From NCBI GenBank assembly GCA_023525715.1, contig CM042013.1, forward strand, positions 80,310,494 to 80,374,493: a stretch of DNA of 64,000 nt, written 5' to 3'. A program made the position numbers and the translations under genes. This DNA comes from Cichorium intybus (Eukaryota > Streptophyta > Magnoliopsida > Asterales > Asteraceae). Every line of letters starts with the position of its first letter. The stretch's first letter is position 1. A model generated the notes under the pieces. That model was not told the origin of the DNA. It was given only the letters and a program-made list of their open reading frames with translations, and did not search any database. This document shows, piece after piece, positions 43,911 through 56,681 of this stretch.

Positions 43911-46900
43911 TTAGGGATGGATGTTATCTGGGTTTAACATTTCTAGACGACCTAGGAAGTATTGAAACTTGGTTTCGTCTAGAGCCTTAGTAAAAACATC
44001 GGCAATTTGATCTTCGGTGTTGATGAAGTGCAATTCGATATGACCCTTTTGAATGTTGTCTTTGAGGAAATGATATCGAATGTCGATGTGCTTTGTCATG
44101 GAATGGTGCACGGGATTGTGAGAAATGGCAATAGCGCTGGTTGAGTCACAAAATATGGGAATTTGTGAGACTTTGTAGCCATAGTCACGTAATTGAGTTT
44201 GCATCCACATGACTTGTGAACAGCAGCTTGTGGCGGCTACATATTCAGCTTCTGCGGTTGAAGTGGACACGCATGATTGTTTCTTTGAAGTCCAACTTAC
44301 TAGTCTGCCTCCTAGAAATTGGCAAGAACCAGATGTGTTTTTCCTTTCTAGTCTGCATCCTCCATAGTCGGAGTCGGTGAAGGCGTTAAGCTGAAAATCA
44401 GAGTTAGCTGGATACCAAAGGCCAAGAGATGGAGTTCCTTTAAGATATTTGAAAATTCTTTTCATAGCTATAGCATGAGATTCCATATGATTGGCTTGGT
44501 ATCTGGCACAGACACATGTAGAAAACATGATGTCGGGTCTGCTGGCTGTGAGGTATAGGAGTGATCCTATCATTCCTCGATATTTCTTTTGATCAACAGG
44601 CTTGCCATTTAAGTCTGCATCTAATTTGTAACCAAGGGCCATTGGGGTTTTTGCTGTATTGGATTTGTCAAGAGAAAAACGAGTTAGAAGATTTTTGACA
44701 TAATTTTCTTGATTGATGGAAATTCCATATGATGATTGTTTGACTTGAAGTCCAAGAAAGGTAGTCATTTCTCCTATCATGCTCATCTCAAATTTGCTCT
44801 TCATTAAATCTGCAAACTTGATACTCAAAGATTCATCAGTAGAACCGAAAATAATGTCATCGACATATATTTGAACGATTAACAGATGTTTATTAAAGAT
44901 TTTACGAAAGAGAGTTTGATCAATTGAACCTCTTTTGAATCCTGATTCTTCTAGAAATGTTGACAATGTTGAATACCAAGCTCGAGGTGCTTGTTTTAAG
45001 CCATAAACTGCTTTTTGTAACTTAAAACTGTGGTTTGGGAACTGTGGATCTTCAAAACCTGGAGGTTGTTGAATATACACATCGCGATCAATCTCTCCAT
45101 GTAAAAATGCACATTTTACATCCATTTGAAATACTTTGAAGTTCTTGTGAGCTGCATATGCTAGAAAGATTTGAATGGCTTCGAGTCTTGCAACTGGAGC
45201 ATAAGTTTCATCGTAATCGATTCCTTCTTGTTGAGAATAGCCCTTGACGACAAGTCTTGCTTTGTTTCGACAAACTATGCCTTGATCATCAGTTTTGTTT
45301 CTGAAAACCCATCTTGAACCTACTACAGTAACATCGGGAGGAGTAGGAACAAGATCCCATACTTGGTTTCTTTCGAATTCAGCTAGTTCTTCTTGCATGG
45401 CTTTGACCCAGTCTAGATCTTTGAGAGCTGAATGGATGGTTTTGGGTTCGGTCATGGATAAGAATGCTCCGTATAAACATTCATTTGAGGTAACGGCTCT
45501 TGTTTGAATACCAGAATTGGGATCTCCTATGATTTGTTCTGCAGGATGATTTCTGGTCCATTTGTTTAGGCGAGTTTTTTCAGGTATTTCGATTGGTGTT
45601 TCTATGTCCCATTGTTCTTCTTGGTCAGGTGATTCTGTTGGGAATAGATTTTGGTTGTTGTCCGATATGTCTTTTTGGATTATAGGGTGAGAATGAGGTA
45701 ACGAAGGTTCCCCCATAGATGATGCACTGGGATCATTTTGAACAGGTGGATTGGGAGTGTTCAAAGAGGAATTTTGTGTTGGTAATTCCCCCTCGACTTG
45801 ATCTGTATTTTCTTGGTTTGATTGTGAAGTTTCTGCATCGGAGTTTCCTGTAGGAATAGTAGAAGATGTTAGAAATTCAGAATTATAAGCGGTTTTGGGT
45901 TGTTCAAAAAGTAAATCAAGATCAATTTCTATGTCCGTAGAAGGCATTTGTTGAATTGGATTTTGAAAAATATTATCGATCATTTTAGAACCAAAATGTT
46001 TACGATCCAATTTCCTGACATAAAATTCATCGAAATGAATATCGGTACTTTCTTCAATTACTCTAGTACGTTTATTCAGTACTCGATAAGCAGCTGAGGT
46101 AAAGGAGTAACCAAGGAAAATTCCTTCGTCTGATCTTGATTCAAATTTTGAAAGATGATCTTTGTTATTCTTTATGAAGCATCGACAACCAAAAATATGA
46201 AAGAATTTGATGTTTGGTTTTCGGTTGTTAATGACTTCATATGGTGTTTTATGAAGTTGTTTATGGATTAAAGAACGATTTTGAGTGTAGCAAGCTGTGG
46301 CTATTGCTTCTGCCCAGAAGTATTGTGGCAGATCAGCAAAGATGAGCATTGATCTTGCAGCTTCGCACAGAGTTCGGTTCTTTCTTTCAACAACGCCATT
46401 TTGTTGAGGAGTGTAAGGGGCTGAGAAGTTGTGTTCGATGCCTTTGTTTTTGAGAAATGAGTCTAGAGTTATGTTTTTGAATTCTAAACCATTATCACTT
46501 CGGATTCTTCGAACTGGTCGTTTGAGCTTTAATTCAATCTGTTTGATGAAGTTGATCATTTCTTCAGGTGCTTCTGACTTTAGCCTTAAAAAGAAAACCC
46601 AAGTAAAGCGTGAGTAATCATCAATAATAACAAGGATGTATTTCTTCCCTTTTATGCTTTGGGTTTTTGCAGGGCCGCAAAGATCAATGTGCAGTAATTC
46701 TAGTGGTTCGGATACACTAGATTCAGGAATGCTTTTATGAGAGGATTTGGACAGTTTTCCTCCTTCACAAGCTGCACAAAGAGTTTCATTATCAAGTTTC
46801 AGAAGTGGCAGTCCGCGAACAAGATCATTTGCAATCAACTTGTTGATGTAGCCGAAATTGAGATGGGAAAGACGACGATGCCACAACCAACTAATATCAG

Positions 46901-47321
46901 CAGAAGCTTTTGACAAGAGACAGATGTCTGGTTTTCCATAGATAAGGTCCATATCTAGTGGATACATGTTGCCTAGACGATCAGAATTAACTAGAATGGC
47001 TTTGGTCTTGGCATCCGTGATTATGCTTCGTTGTTTGGTGAAAAGAACTTCATGATTGTTGTCACAAAGTTGTGATACGCTGATTAGGTTGTGTTTCAGG
47101 CCGTCAACGTAGGCTACTTTCTTGATGGTGAAGTGACCATTTGTTATGTTTCCATAACCTTTGATTCTTGCAGTCATGTTATTTCCAAAAGTGACATCTT
47201 GTTTGGATTCTGTTGGTTTGAAGTCTCGTAGAAAGCTCTGATTTCCTGTCATATGCTTGGAGCAGCCACTATCGATATACCATGTGCCATCCTTGGGCTC
47301 TCCAGCACAAAGTGCCTGCAA
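43911..47321 (-). CDS. SIRE-type copia Pol polyprotein, uninterrupted
   Basis: 1136 codons, opening on TTG directly after a TAA that ends the gag frame, so it has no ATG of its own. Protease: WYIDSG (D17). Integrase: H148, H153, C182, C185 zinc site; D213 (HIDLCGP), D276 (RSDNG), E312 (VERKN), with the D-x35-E spacing. A Ser/Asn/Pro-rich linker spans about 450-600. RT: D734 ([10 protein letters not shown]) and YVDD 819-822. RNase H: D983 (FTDSDYGG), the AEAEY acidic residue at 1024-1026, D1059. It ends [15 protein letters not shown] and ADVFTKAL, as usual for copia. Every catalytic residue I checked is present. The damaged gag upstream makes autonomous activity unlikely. Confidence 0.92.
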   Translation of the reverse strand: MQALCAGEPKDGTWYIDSGCSKHMTGNQSFLRDFKPTESKQDVTFGNNMTARIKGYGNITNGHFTIKKVAYVDGLKHNLISVSQLCDNNHEVLFTKQRSIITDAKTKAILVNSDRLGNMYPLDMDLIYGKPDICLLSKASADISWLWHRRLSHLNFGYINKLIANDLVRGLPLLKLDNETLCAACEGGKLSKSSHKSIPESSVSEPLELLHIDLCGPAKTQSIKGKKYILVIIDDYSRFTWVFFLRLKSEAPEEMINFIKQIELKLKRPVRRIRSDNGLEFKNITLDSFLKNKGIEHNFSAPYTPQQNGVVERKNRTLCEAARSMLIFADLPQYFWAEAIATACYTQNRSLIHKQLHKTPYEVINNRKPNIKFFHIFGCRCFIKNNKDHLSKFESRSDEGIFLGYSFTSAAYRVLNKRTRVIEESTDIHFDEFYVRKLDRKHFGSKMIDNIFQNPIQQMPSTDIEIDLDLLFEQPKTAYNSEFLTSSTIPTGNSDAETSQSNQENTDQVEGELPTQNSSLNTPNPPVQNDPSASSMGEPSLPHSHPIIQKDISDNNQNLFPTESPDQEEQWDIETPIEIPEKTRLNKWTRNHPAEQIIGDPNSGIQTRAVTSNECLYGAFLSMTEPKTIHSALKDLDWVKAMQEELAEFERNQVWDLVPTPPDVTVVGSRWVFRNKTDDQGIVCRNKARLVVKGYSQQEGIDYDETYAPVARLEAIQIFLAYAAHKNFKVFQMDVKCAFLHGEIDRDVYIQQPPGFEDPQFPNHSFKLQKAVYGLKQAPRAWYSTLSTFLEESGFKRGSIDQTLFRKIFNKHLLIVQIYVDDIIFGSTDESLSIKFADLMKSKFEMSMIGEMTTFLGLQVKQSSYGISINQENYVKNLLTRFSLDKSNTAKTPMALGYKLDADLNGKPVDQKKYRGMIGSLLYLTASRPDIMFSTCVCARYQANHMESHAIAMKRIFKYLKGTPSLGLWYPANSDFQLNAFTDSDYGGCRLERKNTSGSCQFLGGRLVSWTSKKQSCVSTSTAEAEYVAATSCCSQVMWMQTQLRDYGYKVSQIPIFCDSTSAIAISHNPVHHSMTKHIDIRYHFLKDNIQKGHIELHFINTEDQIADVFTKALDETKFQYFLGRLEMLNPDNIHP

Positions 47322-47324
47322 TTA
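47322..47324 (-). other. TAA between gag and pol frames
   Basis: Context (minus strand) CTTTCTGTCTAATTGCAGGC, with pol in the same frame after the stop. The same bases occur at 52690, 53219 (inverted) and 58526. Confidence 0.7.
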
Positions 47325-48199
47325 GACAGAAAGTTTAGGTACCCAAACCATGGTGGGTCCTGATTTGTTAATGGTTTTTGATAATTTGGAATCATTGTAA
47401 TATTTGTTGATTGGACGGAATGGTTGAGGTTTAAGTTGATTTATTAGATTTTCCCAAAGCGAGATTTGTTTTTGAAAACCTGTCATTTGAAATGATTTCT
47501 GATTTTGTGAAAAGTATCTTTTATGTGACGTTCTGTTTGATAACCTTTCTTTGTATCTGGGATCTGAATGGTTTTGGAAAACACTTTGATGATGGAATGG
47601 AATTTGGTGAAATGATGGTTCTGAAAGTTCCTTGAGAGATTGAAGTTTATCTTTTGAAAGTGACTTTGAATCGGTTTTTGAAAAGGTTTTTGTTTTGGAT
47701 TAAAGGTTTGTTTTTGTGGCACAGCGACTGGTTTCAAAGGTTTTTCTTTGAAAACAATGGGCTTGCTTTGTTCTTTTGGTTTAAAGACAGCTTGAATGGG
47801 TTGTTTATTTGTCTGTTGTTTCTTTGAATACTTTTGTCCCTGACTGTTCTTTCCAATAAAGGTTGAGTTTAAAGAGGGAAAGACAGTTGGAACAGAAGTA
47901 CTACCATTTTGATGAACAGAATTTTCTCCATTTAAGAAATTTTCAAGTTTGATCGTGCCATCATTCTTTGTTAGTTTAGTAGATCTCAATTGATGAGTTA
48001 CTGAACTAGCAGAGTCTGATTCAGATTTTACAATTCTTTTGTATGACTTGTTGAAAAAAGTATTATCTGGGCTACAGTTGATTACTGTTTCATCATCTGA
48101 ATCGTCCTCATTGGCAGATGAGAAAAAATCTGGTTGAGGCGATTTAGAGTTTTCCTTCAAAAGATTCTCTTCCAATCCCTGGTTTATAGTTCGTATCAA
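47325..48199 (-). pseudogene. SIRE gag C-terminal region, frameshifted
   Basis: Open mainly in another frame (48199-47483): a Ser/Asp-rich segment (EDDSDDETVINCSPDNT), then Lys/Gln/Pro-rich repeats built on QKQTFNPKQKPFQKPIQ. It ends in GPTMVWVPKLSV before the TAA in the equivalent plus-strand copies. Comparison with 51640-52692 places one frame change near 48155 and another near 47490. Confidence 0.75.
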
Positions 48200-50054
48200 T
48201 TTTGCCAGTTCCTAAGTTGTTTGCTTTAGTGAAAACATCATCACTCAATTTTCTGGCAATATTGATAGATTCCAGTTTTCCTTGAAATCTTTGATTTTCG
48301 GATTCAAGAAATTTTATTTGCTTTGAAGAATCATCTAGTTTTAGATTTAAACTAGTGTTTTTGTCAGTTAAATCTTGAATTTTTTGTTTTAACTGAAGGA
48401 CTTCCTTTTCTAAGGTATCTTTTATTTCAGATGAAATAACAGATTGATTTTTTATTTCTAAGTCCCTTTTTTGTTTTAGAGCTTCATTTAATTGTTCTAG
48501 GATGTGATTATTATCTTCAGATTTTCGTTCAATGTCTCTTTCAAGTTTGTCTCTAGTCCTTGTAGATTCTCCAAATCTGAGTTGCAAGGTTTGTAATTCA
48601 GATTTGTAGATATCAGATTTGACTATTGTGTCATGATACAGTCTGAGATCAGCTTTTAGACTGTTCTCAATCTTAGTCATGTGGGACTTAAATGGTGTTC
48701 TTGAAAGACCGAGATCTGAGATCATAGACCATACCTGATCGATGACATATGGAGCTCTTGTGGTTGGTTCATTGTCTGACATGAAGCAGAAGTTTGACTG
48801 AGCTGGTTCATTATCTGTTTCATCATCAGAAGTTGGCCAGTGTTCCACGCTAGGTTCGTAGAATGCCATCAAAGCTTTTTGCTTTGCTTTCTTTTCTTGT
48901 TTCTTCAGTTCTTCGGTTTTTTGAGCGTAGTAAGCTGAGTCTTTGACTTTGATTTTGGCTCGACAATCTCGGGCGTAATGATTTAGTCCTTTGCATTTGT
49001 GACAAATGATTACGTCATCATCATCATCGTTATTGTCAGCCTTTTGGCTCTTAACGGGTGGTCTTTCAGATGTTTGAGTTTGTTTCTGTTGAGATGGTTT
49101 TGAATGATTTTGCTGAAATCCAGAATTTTGGTTATTTTGAAAACCATTGTTTTGATTGTAAGAGTTGTGATTATTTTGAAATCCACGATTCTGAAAGTTT
49201 TGTCCAAAAGTGGATCTTTGTTGAAAGTTTGGTCTATGATGTGGCAAAAATCTTTCGAGATTAGTGTTTGCTACCAAGACACACAATTGTTGGTAGTCAG
49301 CTTCATTATTTGGATCAGACAAGTCACAAGGATTACTTAAGAAAGCTTGGTTTTGATCAATTTGACTTTGATCAGGAAAATGTGTTTGGTTTTGAGAGGA
49401 TGTTGACAACAGAGCAAGCGGTCCTCCAAAAGAAGTAGACGTTGGTGGGTCAATCGAGGATTCATACGATTGTAATTCTCCGTACAGATTGTACAAAGAT
49501 TCAGTATGAATTGCCGGATTTCCCTGAATGATGAGTTTGACCATTTTCCAGCTTTCATAAAGGTTGTTTAAAAATTTGAGGTTTATCTCATGCTGTGACT
49601 TTTTGATGCCTAAATTATTCATTTTGATGGTAATGAGATTGAACCTGTCATGAGCATCATGGATGGTCTCATGTGAAAACATTTTGAAGTTGTCAAATTC
49701 GTTTAAAACAGATGTTTTCTTGTTTCCAATGATTCTCTCATTTCCTTCAAAACGATTTTTCAAAGTTTGCCAAATTTGGTTTGCGGTTAAAAGAATTATA
49801 TCATTCATTTGGCTTAGAATACTGTGGGGTATTCCAGACACAAGCTCCTTTTTGGCTTGAAGTTCAAGTTTCTTCCTTTCATTCAGTATATCCAAGTTAC
49901 TCGTAAGAGAGGTCATGTTATCTGGTAGAGATCCGTCTACACATTTCCACACATCTTCACTTATAGAGTTGAGATGAAGATTCATACGACCTACCCATGA
50001 TTTATATTCTTCGGGAATAAGAATGGGTGCTCGAGTACCTGAACCTATACTGAA
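48144..50054 (-). pseudogene. SIRE-type Gag, start codon lost
   Basis: About 635 codons of gag: GSGTRAPILIPEEYKSWVGR at the start, helical gag core, Asn/Gln-rich FQNNxNS repeats, one CCHC zinc knuckle (CHKCKGLNHYARDC), then a long coiled-coil (KLERDIERKSEDNNHILEQL onward). The frame stays open upstream for another 49 codons, but those are antisense LTR sequence beginning on GTG at 50201. The genuine MSSTTYS start, seen at 51323, is missing. It ends at a frameshift near 48155. Confidence 0.85.
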
Positions 50055-51141
50055 CCAACGCACTATCCTTCGCGACGCGACCAAAAGCAACGCGACCAAA
50101 AGGAAACGCGACGAAAAGCTCGACATACCAGCGAAGACGCACTGACCCGACAAAAAGCGCACCGACCACCAGCGAAGCTCCTTCGCGACGCCACGGACCA
50201 CCCGGTCGCGACGCGAACACTGTGTTCATTGACTATAAATAAGAAGCCAAACTCTTGTCATTCTTGTGTAGAAAATAAAACCTTACACCACATACTCATA
50301 TACTCTCCAAGAAACCCACGACCAAACACCTCAAGACACTCAAATTTCTGAACTTGTCAACAAGAACCAAACCATATAACCGCAAGTAATCGGCCTCTAC
50401 CCAACACCATACAAAACCTCTACCCGACACCAAACAAAACCTCTACCCAACACTATACAAAACCTCTACCCGACACCAAACAAAACCTCTACCCGACACC
50501 AAACTTCAAAACCTCTAAACAACCTCAACCCGAATACCAAACTACAAAACCTACACACCCTCTACCAAATACATACACCACGAAAACTAAACCACAAAAA
50601 CCCCGTGCATCTCAATTAAACCGACACCAAAAACCCATTTCACCAAACACCAAAAAACTACCAAACCTCATCCTACCGTAAAGAACAAGAATCGACGCTT
50701 CAAAGAAAACGCCATCTTCATTTGCTATCGATAAGTTCTTTTGAAATTATCTGTGTCGTTATTGATTTATTTAAACTGTTATAAATCAACTGTACCAAAT
50801 ATCCAATACATCCGAATTGAACCTTGACAACGAAAACGTATATGGATTGTATTTAACCGAGACATCTAACTTCTAACTTCTAACTTCTAACCCTTTTTAT
50901 TTATTGTAAAAACACTTTATCGTTGATAATGGTGTTTATTACATCTAACCTCTAACTTCTAACATTTACTTTATTTACCGCTTTCTGTCTATTTAAATAC
51001 TGTCTAGTTTAGATTTACCGCTTTATTTTATTCCGCAACTCTTATTTTATTTTCGCATATTATAGATAAAATACATATCTGTCACACAGTAACGGGCTTA
51101 AAAACCCTTATTCGTGGTGATCGATTATCGTATTTTCAACA
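50055..51141 (+). repeat. SIRE LTR (plus), 5'-truncated
   Basis: Starts inside the LTR at CCAACGCACTATCC and ends TATTTTCAACA. TATA (CTATAAATAAG) at 50232 preceded by TTCGCGACGC/GTCGCGACGCGAA. CTCTACCCRACACC minisatellite at 50394-50500; CTAACTTCTAACTT units at 50867-50890. Confidence 0.85.
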
Positions 51142-51143
51142 AT

Positions 51144-51155
51144 TGGTATCAGAGC
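51144..51155 (+). promoter_or_regulatory. SIRE primer-binding site
   Basis: TGGTATCAGAGC two bases after the LTR end. A second copy is at 56574-56585. Confidence 0.85.
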
Positions 51156-51322
51156 TTGTGTGATTTACTTTGAAATTTTTGTCGAGAACTTTTGTGTAGC
51201 GTTTTTATAAACCACCAATAAGTTTTCTTTAAAAATTTCATCTTAATATCATTTGTTAAAAAAAAAAAAATTAAAATCTTAAAATTTTCAAAAAAAAAAA
51301 AAAAAAAAAAACCAACCCAAAA
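51156..51322 (+). other. SIRE leader
   Basis: Short untranslated leader with poly-A runs at 51260-51310, directly before the gag ATG. Confidence 0.6.
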
Positions 51323-52692
51323 ATGTCTTCCACAACCTACTCAAGAGCTCCATATGTCATCGATCAGGTATGGTCTATGATCTCAGAAATCGGTATTTCA
51401 AGAACACCATTTGAGTCCCACATGACTAAGATTGAGAACAGTTTGAAAGCTGATCTCAAACTATATCATGACACAATAGTTAAATCTGATATCTACAAAT
51501 CTGAATTACAAACCTTGCAACTCAGATTTGGAGAATCAACAAAGACTAGAGACAAACTTGAAAGAGACGTCGAACGAAAATCAGAAGAATATAATCACGT
51601 CTTAGATCAATTAAATGAAGCTCTAAAACAAAAAAGGACTTGGAAATAAAAAATCAATCTGTCTTTCCATCTGAAATAAAAGATGCCTTAGAAATAGAAG
51701 TCCTTCAGTTAAAACTAAAAATTAAAGATTTAACTGACATAAACTCTAGTTTGATTCTGAAATTAGATGATTTTTCAAAACAAATCAAACTTCTTGAATC
51801 CGAAAATCAAAGATTTCAAGGAAAACTGGATTCTATCAATCTTGCTAGAAAGCTAAGTGATGATATTTTCATCAAAGCAACATCCTTAGGATCTGGCAAA
51901 ATCGATACAAATTACAGACCTGGATTAGGAAGAGAATCCTTCGAAATCGAACAAGCCAAACAAGAAACCAGGACTAACAGTGAAAACTCTGAATCAACTC
52001 TAACAGATCTATCCACATCTGTTAATGAGGAAAATTCAGACGACGAAACAGTTATCAACTGTAACCCAGATGATACTGATTTCACTGTTTCCAAAAGATC
52101 TTTCACTAATAGGTCTTCAACCTACCAAATCCAAATTAGCAACCAAAACTCCAAACTTAAAAACTTTTTGAATAGAGCAAACTCCTTTTACGAGAAAGGC
52201 AGTACCTCTAAACCAATTTCTTTTCAAAAGGAACAAGGCAAACCCAAAGTTTTCAAACAAACCCAAAAGAAACCTTTAAAACCAGTCTCTGTGCCACAAA
52301 AACAAACCTTTAATCCAAAACAAAAACCTTTTCAAAAACCAATTCAAAATCGCTTTCAAGAGATAAACTTAAATTTCTCAGGAAACTTTCAGAAACCATC
52401 ATTTCACCAAATTCCATTCCATCATCATAATGTCTTTCAAAACCATCCTCATCCCAAAAACAAAGAAAGGTTTTCAAACAAGTCATTACATAAAGGATAC
52501 CTTTCACACAATCAAAAATCTTTCCAAATGACAGGTTTTCAAAAACAAATCTTAAATTGGGAAAATCTGATAAGTCAAATCAAGCCTCAACCACTTCGTC
52601 CAATTAACAGAAACCATAATAATTTCAAATCACCGAAAACCATTAACAAATCAGGACCCACCATGGTTTGGGTACCTAAACTTTCTGTCTAA
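51323..52692 (+). pseudogene. Shortened SIRE Gag (internal deletion)
   Basis: ATG at 51323 with correct start MSSTTYS, joined directly to RAPYVIDQVWSMISE. This removes roughly 430 residues, including the gag core and zinc knuckle. The coiled-coil and the Lys/Gln/Pro-rich C-terminus (QTFNPKQKPFQKPIQNR, GPTMVWVPKLSV) remain, ending at TAA 52690. One G is missing near 51640 relative to 48470, which breaks the frame once. Confidence 0.8.
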
Positions 52693-52876
52693 TTGCAGGC
52701 ACTTCGTGCTGGAGAGCCCAAGGATGATACATGGTATATCGATAGTGGCCGTTCCAAGCATATGACAACAAACCATAGCCTTCTACAAGACTTCAAACCC
52801 ACACTACCTCCAATGCAGAAACTTCACAATCAAACCAAAATGATGCGGATCCAGTCGAGAGGGAACCACCAACACT
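52693..52876 (+). pseudogene. Deleted SIRE Pol stub (plus)
   Basis: QALRAGEPKDDTWYIDSGRS (protease N-terminus, active-site DSG) fused after FKPTLPP to text from the distant Ser/Asn-rich linker. Integrase is lost. The same fusion occurs at 58529. Confidence 0.75.
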
Positions 52877-53343
52877 ATAGGTAACGAGAGTTCCCCCATA
52901 AATGATGCACTGGGATCATTTTGGATAGGTAGATTGGGATTGTTTGAAGAGGAATTTGGTTTTGGTGGTTCTCCCATAAATGATGCATTGGGATCATTTG
53001 GACAGGTGGATTGGGGTGTTTTAGGAGGGTTCTGGTTTTGGTGGTTCCCCCTCGACTGGATCCGCATCATTTTGGTTTGATTGTGAAGTTTCTGTATCGG
53101 AGGTAGTGTGGGTTTGAAGTCTTGTAGAAGGCTATGGTTTGTTGTCATATGCTTGGAATGGCCACTATCGATATACCATGTATCATCCTTGGGCTCTCCA
53201 GCACGAAGTGCCTGCAATTAGACAGAAAGTTTAGGTACCCAAACCATGGTGGGTCCTGATTTGTTAATGGTTTTCGGTGATTTGAAATTATTATGGTTTC
53301 TGTTAATTGGACGAAGTGGTTGAGGCTTGATTTGACTTATCAG
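52877..53343 (-). pseudogene. Inverted SIRE gag-end/Pol stub
   Basis: Minus-strand copy of the same region. 53038-53343 is the inverse of 52566-52870, and 52882-53035 inverts the NDPSASFMGE-type linker repeats. It forms a palindrome of roughly 300-base arms. Confidence 0.75.
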
Positions 53344-53888
53344 ATAATTTCAAAAGAACTTATCGATAGCAAATGAAGATGGCGTTTGCTTTGAAGCGTC
53401 GATTCTTGTTCTTTACGGTAGGATGAGGTTTGGTAGTTTTTTGGTCTTTGGCGAAATGGGTTTTTTTGGTGTCGGTTTAATTGAGATGCACGGGGTTTTT
53501 GTGGTTTAGTTTTCGTGGTGTATGTATTTGGTAGAGGGCGTGTAGGTTTTGTTGTTTGGTATTCGGGTTGAGGTTGTTTAGAGGTTTGAAGTTTGGTGTC
53601 GGGTAGAGGTTTTGTTTGGTGTCGGGTAGAGGTTTTGTTTGGTGTTGGGTAGAGGTTTTGTTTGGTGTCGGGTAGAGGTTTTGTATGGTGTTGGGTAGAG
53701 GCCGATTACTTGCGGTTATATGGTTTGGTTCTCGTTGACAAGTTCAGAAATTTGAGTGTCTTGAGGTGTTTGGTCGTGGGTTTCTTGGAGAGTATATGAG
53801 TATGTGGTGTAAGGTTTTATTTTCTACACACAGAATGGCAAGAGTTTGGCTTCTTATTTATAGTCACTGAACACAGTGTTCGCGTCTC
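53344..53888 (-). repeat. SIRE LTR fragment (minus)
   Basis: From GATAATTTCAAAAGAAC to GTGTTCGCGTC, lacking about 390 bases of the terminal part. Confidence 0.75.
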
Positions 53889-54893
53889 CAACACGACACC
53901 ACCAACTTTCTAATCGCGAGACTACCAACCCAACGCACTATCCTTCGCGACGCGACCAAAAGCAACGCGACCAAAAGGAAACGCGACGAAAAGCTCGACA
54001 TACCAGCGAAGACGCACTGACCCGACAAAAAGCGCACCGACCACCAGCGAAGCTCCTTCGCGACGCGACGGACCTTCCGGTCGCGACGCGAACATTGTGT
54101 TCAGTGACTATAAATAAGAAGCCAAACTCTTGCCATTCTTGTGCAGAAACTTATACACCACACCATACCCATACAAGCACCAATATTACCCTACGTCCAA
54201 AGAGCAAAAAAACCTGCCAAAACTCTCAAGAAAACTCTTTTCAAACAAAGAAAATCCACGTCTAAACAAAACCGCTACACCCATACTCTACCCGACACCA
54301 AACAAAACCTCTACCCAACACCATACAAAACCTCTACCTGACACCAAACAAAACCTTTACCCGACACCAAACTTCGAACCGTTAAATAACCTCAACCCGA
54401 ATACCAAACTACAAAACCTCATCCTACCGTAAAGAACAAGAATCGAAGCTTCAAAGAAAATCGCCATATTCATCTGCTATCGATAAGTTCTTTTGAAATT
54501 ATTTGTGTCGTTATTGATTTATTTAAACTGTTATAAATCAACTGTACCAAATATCCAATACATCCGAATTGAACCTTGACAACGAAAACATATGTGGACT
54601 GTATTTAACCGAGACATCTAACTTCTAACTTCTAACTTCTAACCCTTTTTATTTATTGTAAAAACACTTTATCGTTGATAATGGCGTTTATTACATCTAA
54701 CCTCTAACTTCTAACATTTACTTTATTTACCGTTTTCTGTCTATTTAAATACTGTCTAGTTTAGATTTACCGCTTTATTTTATTCCGCAACTCTTATTTT
54801 ATTTCCGCATATTATAGACAAAATACATATCTGTCACACAGTAACCGACTTAAAAACCCTTACTCGTGGTGATCAGTTATCGTATTTTCAACA
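53889..54893 (+). repeat. SIRE LTR fragment (plus)
   Basis: Begins TCCAACACGACACCACC inside U3, with TATA CTATAAATAAG at 54108, and ends exactly at the LTR terminus TATTTTCAACA. Confidence 0.8.
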
Positions 54894-55013
54894 ATTTTTC
54901 TTTTTATCTCGTTCAATCTTGAATCCATGCAACCTGAAATACTGATAATATTTGTTAAAAAACATTTCGACTTATTTCAGTGATTGTCACATACAAAAAT
55001 ATATTTTTCAACA
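54894..55013 (-). repeat. SIRE LTR fragment (minus, U3 end)
   Basis: Starts at an internal LTR position (ATTTTTCTTTTTATCTCG) and ends TTTTTCAACA. The CCCCCTAT polypurine tract complement follows at 55018. Confidence 0.75.
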
Positions 55014-55420
55014 ATTTCCCCCTATGTGATCATTACTGAAATAAGAACAGATTAAATGTAAGGTTGAAAATTCTTGTAATTTGGATAAAACATTTATAAA
55101 ACCATATCACTTGTTTTGAAAGAGTGTGACTAGATTTTACTTATGTTTTGAAAAATGTTTGTCAAGAATATTTGTTTTTGAATCAAGGTTTCATGTTCAA
55201 TTATCAAAAGGTTTTTGTATATGTACTTTCATAATATTCCTTAAGATTTTATAACATTTATAAAGACGACAAGTGATCTTGATAGGTCGATTCAGATGAA
55301 CTCTCATAGGTATAGCTCACACTTGACTGAGGTGTTTTGGTTGTTCTGGGTGCAGAACTGGTGTATAATCACTAAAGATGAGTGATATCTCTCAGTTTGA
55401 AGGTGTTGACTTATGCTTAA
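55014..55420 (-). other. SIRE 3' region fragment (minus)
   Basis: Nearly identical to 42336-42742. It breaks off at TTATGCTTAAATATGG. Confidence 0.75.
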
Positions 55421-56571
55421 ATATGGACTGTATTTAACCGAGACATCTAAGAGTTGCGGAATAAAATAAATCTAAACTACCAACCCAACGCACTATCCTT
55501 CGCGACGCGACCAAAAGCAACGCGACCAAAAGGAAACGCGACGAAAAGCTCGACATACCAGCGAAGACGCACTGACCCGACAAAAAGCGCACCGACCACC
55601 AGCGAAGCTCCTTCGCGACGCCACGGACCACCCGGTCGCGACGCGAACACTGTGTTCAGTGACTATAAATAAGAAGCCAAACTCTTGCCATTCTTGTGTA
55701 GAAAATAAAACCTTACACCACATACTCATATACTCTCCAAGAAACCCACGACCAAACACCTCAAGACACTCAAATTTCTGAACTTTTCAACGAGAACCAA
55801 ACCATATAACCGCAAGTAATCGGCCTCTACCCAACACCATACAAAACCTCTACCCGACACCAAACAAAACCTCTACCCAACACCATACAAAACCTCTACC
55901 CGACACCAAACAAAACCTCTACCCGACACCAAACTTCAAAACCTCTAAACAACCTCAACCCGAATACCAAACTACAAAACCTACACACCCTCTACCAAAT
56001 ACATACACCACGAAAACTAAACCACAAAAACCCCGTGCATCTCAATTAAACCGACACCAAAAACCCATTTCACCAAACACCAAAAAACTACCAAACCTCA
56101 TCCTACCGTAAAGAACAAGAATCGACGCTTCAAAGAAAACGCCATCTTCATTTGCTATCGATAAGTTCTTTTGAAATTATCTGTGTCGTTATTGATTTAT
56201 TTAAACTGTTATAAATCAACTGTACCAAATATCCAATACATCCGAATTGAACCTTGACAACGAAAACGTATATGGACTGTATTTAACCGAGACATCTAAC
56301 TTCTAACTTCTAACTTCTAACCCTTTTTATTTATTGTAAAAACACTTTATCGTTGATAATGGCGTTTATTACATCTAACCTCTAACTTCTAACATTTACT
56401 TTATTTACCGCTTTCTGTCTATTTAAATACTGTCTAGTTTAGATTTACCGCTTTATTTTATTCCGCAACTCTTATTTTATTTCCGCATATTATAGACAAA
56501 ATACATATCTGTCACACAGTAACCGGCTTAAAAACCCTTACTCGTGGTGATCAGTTATCGTATTTTCAACA
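55421..56571 (+). repeat. SIRE LTR (plus) with scrambled start
   Basis: Begins with a 30-base U5 piece (+), then about 25 bases of LTR in minus orientation (GAGTTGCGGAATAAAATAAA), then the U3 from CCAACCCAACGCAC to the normal end TATTTTCAACA. TATA at 55662. Confidence 0.75.
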
Positions 56572-56681
56572 ATTGGTATCAGAGCCTGGGTGATTTACTT
56601 TGAAATTTTTGTTGAGAACTTTTGTGTAGCGTTTTTATAAACCACAAATAAGTTTTCTTTAAAAAATTTTCATCTTAAAAT
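56572..56681 (+). other. SIRE primer-binding site and leader stub
   Basis: TGGTATCAGAGCC at 56574, about 95 bases of leader, then directly an inverted LTR terminus. Confidence 0.75.

Noticed and set aside
43911..47321. Pol as an independent gene with its own start
   Set aside because: The frame opens on TTG right after the gag TAA and has no upstream ATG or promoter; it is the continuation of gag-pol.
50394..50520. CRISPR-like array
   Set aside because: Units of about 21 bases are contiguous without unique spacers and occur inside LTRs of a plant element: a minisatellite.
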